NCBI GenBank assembly: GCA_004557245.1
Contig: SFEL01000007.1
Coordinates: 1-64,000, forward strand
Reading direction: 5' to 3'
From: Clostridiales bacterium
GTDB lineage: Bacteria; Bacillota; Clostridia; Christensenellales; CAG-138
Length of the DNA: 64,000 nucleotides
The notes beneath the pieces are model-generated. The model was given only the letters and a program-made list of their open reading frames with translations, did no database searches and was not told the DNA's origin. Made by a program: the position numbers and the translations under genes. Positions 16,341 to 24,051 of the stretch are shown piece by piece (the stretch's first letter is position 1; every line of letters begins with the position of its first letter).

Positions 16341-16369
16341 TTTACAACAATACGAAAAAATATTATAAT
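16341..16369 (+). promoter_or_regulatory. Promoter of the cas operon
   Basis: TTTACA (16341-16346), 17-base spacer, TATAAT (16364-16369). Expected start near 16376, giving an AT-rich leader of about 80 bases before cas3. Confidence 0.85.
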
Positions 16370-16457
16370 ATTCACATCATATAATCATAATATCATTAAA
16401 GTATCACAGACAATGCATATTTTTCCAATCACTTCACAAACTGCGAAGGAGCAGTGT

Positions 16458-18599
16458 ATGGAATTTCTGGCCCATATTTCTGATGACGGCAGAAAACAGA
16501 CAGTACAGGAGCATCTTGAAGGGACGGCGCAGCTTTGTTCCGAGTTTGCTGCGGAATTCGATGCGGCGGAGCAGGGGTATCTCGCAGGAATATCACACGA
16601 TATAGGCAAATATACAGAAGCTTTTCAGCGGCGTTTATACGGCGGGCCTAAGGTCGACCATGCGACGGCCGGCGCGATTGAGTGCGCGAATGCAGGCTCA
16701 GGGCAGGCCGCCGTATGTGTGATAGGCCATCACAGCGGATTGCCGGACCTGGGTAATATTAGAACAGACCAGCCCGGCGACGCTACATTTTACGGACGAA
16801 TAAAAAAAGGGCTGATGGGCGGCATTGAGCCTTACAAAGACAACTGGTCCGGCAAACTGCCCAAGACCGCGCCTGCACCTGCTTCCGCGCGAAGTGGCTT
16901 TTCCGGCGCCGCATGGACGAGAATGTTGTATTCCTGTCTGGTAGACGCAGACTATCTGGATACGGAACGCTTCATGCAGCCGTATAAGTTGTCTCGCGGC
17001 GGTTATGACGGTATGGAACGACTGCTCGGAAAGCTGGAAAAACACATAGAAAAATGGGCGAATCCGGAAAATGAAATGAACAAGTATCGTTGGGAAATAC
17101 TTTCCGAATGTCTGCGATGCGGCGAAAAACCCAAAGGTATTTATACGCTGACGGTGCCTACGGGCGGAGGCAAGACGGTATCGTCCATGGCATTTGCGCT
17201 GCGCCACGCTGTGGCCCACGGCATGAAGCATATAATATATGTCATACCATACACGTCAATAATCGAGCAGAACGCGGCGGTATTCAAGGAAATACTTGGA
17301 GAAGATAACGTGCTGGAGCATCATTCCGGCAAACTTTATGAGCTGGAGGACGCATCCTCTCCGGCGCAATACCGCCTTGCGATGGCTACTGAAAACTGGG
17401 ATATGCCCGTAATCGTCACTACCGCCGTGCAATTCTTTGAATCCTTCTATTCCAATAGGTCCTCAAAATGCCGAAAACTGCATAATCTTGCAAATAGCGT
17501 GATAATCTTCGATGAGGCGCAGATGCTGCCCACCTGCCATCTTCAGCCGTGCGTGGGAGCTATAGCTGAGCTGGTACGGCACTTCGGCGCTACGGCGGTG
17601 CTTTGTACGGCAACGCAGCCGGTGCTGGGAGATATATTTAAACGATTCGGCTGGTCGGAGAACATCCCCGAGCTTTGCCCGGGTACTCAGGCGCTATATG
17701 AAAAATTCCGGCGCGTATCCTTTCGCAATGCAGGCGGGCTTTCAAATGAAATGCTCGCTGGAGAACTCAAAAACAGCAGGCAGGTGCTCTGTATAGTAAA
17801 TTCGCGCAGGGCTGCGCAGGAAATATATGACATGCTGCCCAAAGAAGGGGCTTATCATCTCTCAACCTTGATGTATCCGGCCCATAGACAGAGGGTGTTG
17901 AATGAGATAAGGCAGCGGTTAAAGGAGGGCGCAGTTTGCCGGGTGTTGTCCACTTCCCTTATCGAAGCAGGGGTGGACGTTGATTTCCCCACCGTATACC
18001 GGGAAATGGCGGGGCTGGATTCCATATTACAGGCGGCAGGGCGCTGTAACCGAGAGGGACGAAGAAGCAGCGCTGAAAGCATCGTTGCTATATTTGAGAG
18101 CGAATATACATCCCCGTTGCTTATTAAGGACAACATAGGCGCAGCAAACGAGGCCCTTGCAGGCGGTGCCGATCCCGGACTGCCGGAGACAATAACGAAA
18201 TATTTTTCATCGCTGCGCGACATTATAGGCGATGGCACCGATAAAGCAGAAGTGGTAAAGAAGTTCGAAAGGGGAATATCCGGCTGTATGATGCCGTTCG
18301 ATTCCGTGGCGCAGGGTTTCCACATGATCGATAATAACACAAAGACTGTATATATACCGTTGGAAGAAGGTGCGGCTATAGCGGAAAAACTGAAATCGGG
18401 TTTTGCAACGCGCGAGGTATACAGAAAGGCAGGCCGCTACGGAGTAAACGCGTATGACATACAATACCGCAGGTTACTGGACGCCGGAAATATAGAGCCG
18501 CTGGACGAAAACAGCGCGGTGCTTGTAAACATGGAATTATACGATAAGAATACAGGCCTATCACTTGATTGCGAGCAAGAAACGGGATTTTTTATATAA
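16458..18599 (+). CDS. cas3: CRISPR nuclease-helicase Cas3 (type I-C)
   Basis: 713 residues from ATG 16458, which has GAAGGAG seven bases upstream; a frame from 16413 has no RBS. N-terminal HD nuclease domain with GISHDIGKYTEAF, then an SF2 helicase with motif I PTGGGKT, motif II FDEAQMLPT, motif III TATQP and a late Q/R motif AAGRCNREGR. Recruited to Cascade-bound DNA, it nicks and degrades the target strand. HD and helicase parts are one chain, as usual in I-C. First gene of the cas operon; 22 bases separate it from cas5c. Confidence 0.96.
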   Translation: MEFLAHISDDGRKQTVQEHLEGTAQLCSEFAAEFDAAEQGYLAGISHDIGKYTEAFQRRLYGGPKVDHATAGAIECANAGSGQAAVCVIGHHSGLPDLGNIRTDQPGDATFYGRIKKGLMGGIEPYKDNWSGKLPKTAPAPASARSGFSGAAWTRMLYSCLVDADYLDTERFMQPYKLSRGGYDGMERLLGKLEKHIEKWANPENEMNKYRWEILSECLRCGEKPKGIYTLTVPTGGGKTVSSMAFALRHAVAHGMKHIIYVIPYTSIIEQNAAVFKEILGEDNVLEHHSGKLYELEDASSPAQYRLAMATENWDMPVIVTTAVQFFESFYSNRSSKCRKLHNLANSVIIFDEAQMLPTCHLQPCVGAIAELVRHFGATAVLCTATQPVLGDIFKRFGWSENIPELCPGTQALYEKFRRVSFRNAGGLSNEMLAGELKNSRQVLCIVNSRRAAQEIYDMLPKEGAYHLSTLMYPAHRQRVLNEIRQRLKEGAVCRVLSTSLIEAGVDVDFPTVYREMAGLDSILQAAGRCNREGRRSSAESIVAIFESEYTSPLLIKDNIGAANEALAGGADPGLPETITKYFSSLRDIIGDGTDKAEVVKKFERGISGCMMPFDSVAQGFHMIDNNTKTVYIPLEEGAAIAEKLKSGFATREVYRKAGRYGVNAYDIQYRRLLDAGNIEPLDENSAVLVNMELYDKNTGLSLDCEQETGFFI

Positions 18600-18621
18600 A
18601 TAAGGAAGGGGGCATGAGATA

Positions 18622-19284
18622 TTGTCTGTAAAGATCGAGGTCTGGGGCGATTATGCGTCGTTTAACCGCCCCGAGATGAAAGTGGAACGTGTTAGCTATG
18701 ACGTTATGACGCCGTCCGCCGCCCGTGGCATACTGGAGGCCATATACTGGCATCCGGGGTTGCGGTGGCAGATAGACCGTATATATGTCCGCGCACCTAT
18801 CCGTTTCACCAATATACGGCGCAACGAAGTAAAGGACAAGCTTAATTCCAGAAAGGCGCGCACAGTTATGGAGCAGTGCAGAGGCGAGCTGTATCTTGCA
18901 ACGTCCGAGAGCATACAGCAGCGTGCTGCGATGGTGCTTCGGGATGTCCGATATGTCATTGAAGCGCATTTTGACATGACGGAAAATGCGGCGGAAGGGG
19001 ACAATCCGGGCAAATTTCAGGATATCATAAAGCGCCGGGCGGAAAAGGGGAAGTTTTACCACCAGCCCTACTTCGGAACGCGGGAATTCCCGGTTAACTT
19101 CAAACTGTGCGATGGTATGCCCGAATGTCCAAAGGAACTGTTGGGAGAAAAGGATCTGGGCTGGATGCTGCTGGATATGGATTACTCGGATCCTTCGGAC
19201 ATAAAGCCGGTGTTTTTCCGCGCGGTAATGAAGGATGGGGTACTTGATGTGCCTCCGATGAGCGGCAAGGGGGTGGCAAGATGA
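18622..19284 (+). CDS. cas5c: Cas5c (Cas5d), pre-crRNA processing subunit of I-C Cascade
   Basis: 220 residues. Starts at TTG 18622 behind GGAAGGGGG; no in-frame ATG is available. N-terminal ferredoxin-like fold with VWGDYASFNRPEMKVERVSY and SAARGILEAIYW, and the conserved HQPYFGTREF block near residue 155. In type I-C this protein replaces Cas6: it cuts each repeat transcript below the stem-loop, leaving an 11-nt 5' handle, and then stays in the complex. Overlaps cas8c by 4 bases. Confidence 0.94.
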   Translation: MSVKIEVWGDYASFNRPEMKVERVSYDVMTPSAARGILEAIYWHPGLRWQIDRIYVRAPIRFTNIRRNEVKDKLNSRKARTVMEQCRGELYLATSESIQQRAAMVLRDVRYVIEAHFDMTENAAEGDNPGKFQDIIKRRAEKGKFYHQPYFGTREFPVNFKLCDGMPECPKELLGEKDLGWMLLDMDYSDPSDIKPVFFRAVMKDGVLDVPPMSGKGVAR

Positions 19285-21011
19285 TACTTCAGGCTTTGAC
19301 GAGGCTGTATGAGGATATGGCTGACCGCGGCGATATAGCCCGGCAGGGCTGGGGGCCCGAAAAGATAAGCTATGCTCTTTGTATAGACGGGGACGGAAGA
19401 CTGACGCAGATATTGCCGCTGATTAAAGAAGAACAGACGGGTAAAAAGACTGTGCTGCGGCCAAGGATAATGGAGCTTCCGGCGGCGGTAAAGCGAGCAG
19501 TAAATATACTGTCGAATTTTCTTTGGGATAATTCTTCTTATTTGCTTGGCTTTGATGGCAAAGGCAAGCCGGAACGCAGCAAGGAATGCTTTGACGCCTG
19601 TGCAAAGCTGCATCACGATCTTCTCGACGGGGCGGATTCGGAAGCGGCGAAAGCCATACTTAACTATTTTGACAACTGGCAGCCTGAAAATGCTGCCGAA
19701 CATCCTGCCGTCAAAGAGTATTATGACGAGTTGATAAAGGGTGGCAATCTGATATTCAGGGTAAACGGCGTATTCCCGCAAAATGACGAGGTCATATGCC
19801 GTGCATGGCAGGAGCATTACGATTCTGATGATGGCGAGAAGATGCAGTGCCTGATAACTGGCAGAGAAGATAGCATTGCGCGATTGCATCCATCTATAAG
19901 CGGCGTCAAAGATGCCCAGTCCAGCGGAGCGGCAATAGTATCCTTCAATGCACCGGCCTTTTGCTCATACGAAAGGGAGCAGGGAATGAATGCACCGGTA
20001 GGAAAATACGCCGCCTTTGCTTATACCTCGGCTTTGAATCACCTTCTTGCTGATAAGGACAACGTCCAGCATATAGGCGATACTACGGTAGTCTGCTGGG
20101 CGGAGGGAGCAGAGCCGCAGTACGATGCTTTCGCCATGGGGGCGCTGTTTGGGGGCGAAGCGCCGGCAGGCTATACAGAGGAAGACGTGCGGGCGATAGT
20201 CAAACGTCTTGCGGAGGGTAAACCCTGCGAAGAGCTCGATCTCCACCCGGACAGGACGTTTTACATACTGGGCCTCGCGCCTAACGCGGCGAGGCTTTCG
20301 GTAAGGTTTTTCCTGCGAGATACCTTCGGCCGGATAATGAAAAACATAAACGAACACAACGAGCGAATGGAAATAATACGGCCGGCAAACGACAACTATG
20401 TCACCTTGCCCATGTGGGCGATGCTGCGGGAGACCGTAAATCTCAATTCAAGGGATAAAACTCCGAACCCTGCAATGTCAGGCGCAACGGCAAGGGCAAT
20501 ATTCACAGGTGGTATGTATCCTGTATCGCTCCTTGAAAACACTATGCTGCGCATACGGGCGGAACGCAACATCACCCGGGGGCGAGCGGCGATAATCAAG
20601 GCATATTATCTTAAAAACACCAATATGGAGTGTCCGAAGGAGGTTTTGACTGTGGCACTTAACGAAGAAAGCAGAAACATACCGTATACCCTGGGCAGGC
20701 TATTTTCAGTATATGAAGCGGCCCAGCAGGCGGCGAACCCCGGAATAAACACCACTATAAAAGACAGATATTTCAACTCTGCCGCTGCCACGCCGGCAAT
20801 GATATTCCCGATACTTGGCAACCTCTATCAAAAGCACCTGCGCAAGCTTGAAGCCGGGAGTGCTATATACTTTGACAAGCAGGTGATGGAATTGAAGGGC
20901 ATATTGAAGGACGAATACCCAATGCGCCTTACGCTGCCGCAGCAGGGCTCGTTCGACCTAGGCTATTATCACCAGACACAAAAGCGCTATACAAAGAAGG
21001 AGGATAAATAA
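19281..21011 (+). CDS. cas8c: Cas8c (Csd1), large subunit of I-C Cascade
   Basis: 576 residues, within the normal range. Begins MILQALTRLYEDMADRGDIA, as Csd1 proteins do. It recognises the PAM (TTC-type in known I-C systems) and helps open the duplex. The C-terminal about 120 residues are the small-subunit-like helical part and can be made separately (see 20652). The start codon overlaps the cas5c stop (ATGA). Confidence 0.94.
   Translation: MILQALTRLYEDMADRGDIARQGWGPEKISYALCIDGDGRLTQILPLIKEEQTGKKTVLRPRIMELPAAVKRAVNILSNFLWDNSSYLLGFDGKGKPERSKECFDACAKLHHDLLDGADSEAAKAILNYFDNWQPENAAEHPAVKEYYDELIKGGNLIFRVNGVFPQNDEVICRAWQEHYDSDDGEKMQCLITGREDSIARLHPSISGVKDAQSSGAAIVSFNAPAFCSYEREQGMNAPVGKYAAFAYTSALNHLLADKDNVQHIGDTTVVCWAEGAEPQYDAFAMGALFGGEAPAGYTEEDVRAIVKRLAEGKPCEELDLHPDRTFYILGLAPNAARLSVRFFLRDTFGRIMKNINEHNERMEIIRPANDNYVTLPMWAMLRETVNLNSRDKTPNPAMSGATARAIFTGGMYPVSLLENTMLRIRAERNITRGRAAIIKAYYLKNTNMECPKEVLTVALNEESRNIPYTLGRLFSVYEAAQQAANPGINTTIKDRYFNSAAATPAMIFPILGNLYQKHLRKLEAGSAIYFDKQVMELKGILKDEYPMRLTLPQQGSFDLGYYHQTQKRYTKKEDK
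20652..21011 (+). CDS. cas11c: Cas11c, internal translation product of cas8c
   Basis: Inside cas8c and in the same frame, AAGGAGG (20637-20643) lies eight bases before GTG 20652, a good start signal. The product would be 119 residues, VALNEESRNIPYTLGRLFSV to the shared C-terminus, and has the features of known I-C Cas11: LGRLFSVYEAAQQ, TIKDRYFNSAAATPAMIFP and LGYYHQTQ. Type I-C effectors are known to carry two Cas11 copies produced this way. The start signal is seen in the sequence; the function follows from the family. Confidence 0.8.
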   Translation: MALNEESRNIPYTLGRLFSVYEAAQQAANPGINTTIKDRYFNSAAATPAMIFPILGNLYQKHLRKLEAGSAIYFDKQVMELKGILKDEYPMRLTLPQQGSFDLGYYHQTQKRYTKKEDK

Positions 21012-21013
21012 AA

Positions 21014-21898
21014 ATGGAAGCCATCAGGAACCGCTATGAATTCGTAATTCTTTTTGATGTTGAAAACGGAAATCCCAACGGGGACCCTGACGCGGGAAAT
21101 ATGCCGCGCGTAGATCCGGAGACGGGCTATGGCCTCGTGACGGACGTCTGCCTCAAGCGCAAGATACGCAATTATGTTGAAACGGTCAAGGAGGGCGAAG
21201 AGGGCTATCGCATATACATAAAGGACAACGTGCCTCTTAACCGGAGCGACCTTGAGGCGTACAAGCATCTCGGCATAGATGAGAAGAACGTGAAGGAAGC
21301 TAAGAAAAAAGACGAAAACCTGGATATAAAGGTACGCGACTTTATGTGCAGGAATTTCTACGATATCCGTACCTTCGGCGCGGTGATGACTACCTTTGTA
21401 AAGGGCGCATTGAATTGCGGCCAGGTGCGTGGCCCCGTACAGCTCGGCTTTGCCCGCAGCATAGACCCCATAATGTCGCAGGAGGTCACTATAACCAGAG
21501 TAGCCATAACCACGGAGGCGGACGCGGAAAAGAAGGGGACCGAAATGGGCCGCAAATATATAGTGCCCTATGGCCTTTACAGAGCAGAGGGATATGTATC
21601 CGCAAACCTTGCCCGCAAGACTACCGGCTTTTCAGAGGAGGACCTTGAGCTGCTGTGGCAGGCAATACTGAACATGTTTGAACTGGACCACTCCGCGGCA
21701 AGGGGAAAGATGGCTGTCAGGGAACTCATAATATTCAAGCACGATTCGGAGTTGGGCAACGCGCCTGCATATAAGCTGTTTGACCTGGTAAAGGTGAGCC
21801 ACAGGGAGAGCGTAGCTGTACCCAGGGCATATTCGGATTACATTGTCGATGTAGACGAAGCGCATCTGCCAAGCGGCGTAAGCTGTATAAGAAAATAA
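21014..21898 (+). CDS. cas7c: Cas7c (Csd2), backbone subunit of I-C Cascade
   Basis: 294 residues, two bases after cas8c with GAAGGAGG upstream. RAMP fold; the signature FDVENGNPNGDPDAGNMPRV opens the protein and DIRTFGAVM and GPVQLGFARSIDP follow. Several copies polymerise along the crRNA spacer. Its stop shares a base with the start of cas4. Confidence 0.96.
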   Translation: MEAIRNRYEFVILFDVENGNPNGDPDAGNMPRVDPETGYGLVTDVCLKRKIRNYVETVKEGEEGYRIYIKDNVPLNRSDLEAYKHLGIDEKNVKEAKKKDENLDIKVRDFMCRNFYDIRTFGAVMTTFVKGALNCGQVRGPVQLGFARSIDPIMSQEVTITRVAITTEADAEKKGTEMGRKYIVPYGLYRAEGYVSANLARKTTGFSEEDLELLWQAILNMFELDHSAARGKMAVRELIIFKHDSELGNAPAYKLFDLVKVSHRESVAVPRAYSDYIVDVDEAHLPSGVSCIRK

Positions 21899-22557
21899 TG
21901 GAATACCGGCACGACGACCTTCTTCAGCTTTCCGGCATACAGCACTTCGCGTTCTGCCGCCGCCAGTGGGCGTTAATACATATAGAAAAGCTCTGGGCGG
22001 AAAACTATCGCACCACTGACGGTGTGCTGATGCATGATAAGGCGCACGATCCGGAGTTCAATGAGAGCCGGGGTGATCTTTGTATCATGCGCGGAGTTAA
22101 CGTAAGCTCGGCCCGGCTCGGCATATCCGGCCAGTGCGATGTGGTGGAGTTCAGACGGAGCAAGGAAGGGATCAGCCTGAGCGGCAGGAAGGGCCTTTGG
22201 CAGCCGTACCCGGTGGAATACAAGAGAGGCGAACCTAAGACGGATAACTGCGATATGATGCAGCTTTGCGCTCAAGCAATGTGCCTCGAAGAAATGCTGT
22301 GCTGCAATATACCCGAAGGCGCGCTGTACTACGGCCAGCCAAGGCGCAGGCAGAGGGTAGAACTCACGGCCGAAATGCGGCAGAAGGTGCGGGATATGCT
22401 GCTGGAGATGCATGATTACTACCGCCGGGGATATACGCCTAAGGTAAAGCCGTCAAAGGCCTGTAACGCCTGTTCGCTGAAGGAGCTTTGTATGCCTAAG
22501 CTCATGAAGGACAGGCCTGTAAAAGAATACCTTCGGAAAGCAATGGAGGTGCAGTGA
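21898..22557 (+). CDS. cas4: Cas4 exonuclease, spacer acquisition
   Basis: 219 residues. RecB-like nuclease with an N-terminal CRRQWALIH, the nuclease core PVEYKRGEPKTDNCDMMQLC and the C-terminal CNACSLKELCMP; four cysteines bind a [4Fe-4S] cluster. In I-C, Cas4 works with Cas1-Cas2 to select and trim PAM-bearing prespacers. Overlaps both neighbours by one base. Confidence 0.95.
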   Translation: MEYRHDDLLQLSGIQHFAFCRRQWALIHIEKLWAENYRTTDGVLMHDKAHDPEFNESRGDLCIMRGVNVSSARLGISGQCDVVEFRRSKEGISLSGRKGLWQPYPVEYKRGEPKTDNCDMMQLCAQAMCLEEMLCCNIPEGALYYGQPRRRQRVELTAEMRQKVRDMLLEMHDYYRRGYTPKVKPSKACNACSLKELCMPKLMKDRPVKEYLRKAMEVQ

Positions 22558-23588
22558 TGAAAAAACTGCTGAACACGCTGTATGCCCTGTCGGAGGATCT
22601 TTATCTATCCCTTGACGGCGAAAACGTAGTTGCAAACCGGGATAAGCAGGAGCTTGCCCGCTATCCGCTGCACACGCTGCAAAGTATAATCAGCTTTTCC
22701 TATGCCGGACTTTCGCCGGCGTTGATGGGCGAATGTGCGAACCGGGGTATAGGCGTGGCACTGTGCTCGCCGCGGGGTAGATTCCTTGCAAGAGTATGCG
22801 GCGAGATAAACGGAAATGTGCTACTTCGGCGAGAGCAGTACAGAACAGCGGATGATGAGGCAGGGAGCTGCCGTATCGCCCGGTGCATGATATTCGGCAA
22901 GTTGTATAATTCTCGCTGGAGTATTGAACGCACAAAGCGGGATCATGGTATGCGGGTGGACGGGGAGGCGCTTTCTAATGCTTCCGCCCAGATTAAAGAG
23001 CTGCTGCCAAAGGTGCTTGATGAAACATCTCTGGATGGGCTGCGTGGGCTGGAGGGTAACGGCGCCAACGCCTATTTCGGTGTGCTGGATCAGCTCATAT
23101 TGAATGACAAAGGCGTATTCAGCTTTAACGGGCGCAGCAGGCGGCCGCCCCTTGACCCGGTAAATGCAATGCTGTCCTTCGCCTACAGCATACTTGCCCA
23201 CGACTGTGCATCCGCGCTGGAAGCGTCAGGCCTCGACCCGTATGTAGGATTCTTACACCGGGACAGGCCGGGGCGGATGTCTCTTGCCCTTGATCTCATG
23301 GAAGAGCTGCGCCCCTGCATGGCAGACAGGTTTGTGCTTACGCTCATCAACAACAGAGTAATGGATGAAAAGGACTTTATTAGGCAGGAAAGCGGGGTGG
23401 TGCTGCTCAATGACGATGGGCGCAGGAAGTTTTTCAAGTATTGGCAGGATAAGAAGCGCGAGGGACTGACCCATCCGTACCTTGGGGAAAAGCTGCAATG
23501 GGGAATGGTGCCTTACATACAGGCACAGCTTCTTGCAAGGTATCTCAGAGGTGACCTGGACGACTATCCGCCCTTTTTATGGAAGTGA
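22557..23588 (+). CDS. cas1: Cas1 integrase (type I-C)
   Basis: 343 residues from ATG 22557 (GGAGG at 22545-22549). Metal-binding residues appear in LEGNGANAYFGVLDQL (Glu), LHRDRPGRMSLALDLMEELR (His and Asp). Forms the integration complex with Cas2 that inserts new spacers at the leader end. Full length, no breaks. Confidence 0.96.
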   Translation: MKKLLNTLYALSEDLYLSLDGENVVANRDKQELARYPLHTLQSIISFSYAGLSPALMGECANRGIGVALCSPRGRFLARVCGEINGNVLLRREQYRTADDEAGSCRIARCMIFGKLYNSRWSIERTKRDHGMRVDGEALSNASAQIKELLPKVLDETSLDGLRGLEGNGANAYFGVLDQLILNDKGVFSFNGRSRRPPLDPVNAMLSFAYSILAHDCASALEASGLDPYVGFLHRDRPGRMSLALDLMEELRPCMADRFVLTLINNRVMDEKDFIRQESGVVLLNDDGRRKFFKYWQDKKREGLTHPYLGEKLQWGMVPYIQAQLLARYLRGDLDDYPPFLWK

Positions 23589-23592
23589 TGAT

Positions 23593-23883
23593 ATGCTTGT
23601 TTTGATAACCTACGATGTTAATACTGAGGATGCAGCGGGCCGGAGGCGGCTCAGGCAGATAGCCAAGCAATGCGTGAACTACGGACAGAGAGTGCAGTGC
23701 TCGGTATTCGAATGTTTGCTGAATGCCGCACAGTGCCGCAGCCTACAGGAGCGTTTGTGTGATATAATGGACAAGAATAAAGACAGTCTGCGATTTTATT
23801 ATCTTGGCAACAAATATCAAAGTAAAATAGAGCACTTCGGCTGCAAAAACGCATATTTACCCGAGGATAATATAATCCTCTGA
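23593..23883 (+). CDS. cas2: Cas2 (type I-C)
   Basis: 96 residues from ATG 23593, five bases after cas1. Ferredoxin-like fold with VLITYDVNTEDAAGRRRLRQ and the RVQCSVFECLL strand typical of Cas2; dimerises and bridges Cas1 dimers. Last cas gene, 168 bases before the first repeat. Confidence 0.96.
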   Translation: MLVLITYDVNTEDAAGRRRLRQIAKQCVNYGQRVQCSVFECLLNAAQCRSLQERLCDIMDKNKDSLRFYYLGNKYQSKIEHFGCKNAYLPEDNIIL

Positions 23884-24051
23884 TGCGAAGCGGAAGAACA
23901 CATGCTTTTGCAGAGAGGTTCGCACCGAAAAAGTCTGCTTTTAAGTTCATATCGATTGTGATATGTTTAGAATAAGGAGCCAAATGCGGCCGGAAACGAA
24001 TAACCATACAAGAATTATTTGAAAATCCGGATAGTGATCCGAGTTTTCACG
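23884..24051 (+). promoter_or_regulatory. CRISPR leader
   Basis: 168-base AT-rich stretch between cas2 and the first repeat, on the side with perfect repeats, so this is the insertion end. A possible -10 TAGAAT lies at 23968-23973. Directly before repeat 1 is an inverted repeat: GAAAA-CGGAT (24021-24032) against ATCCG-TTTTC (24037-24048), three bases from the repeat; it may help Cas1-Cas2 or a host factor find the junction. Confidence 0.7.
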
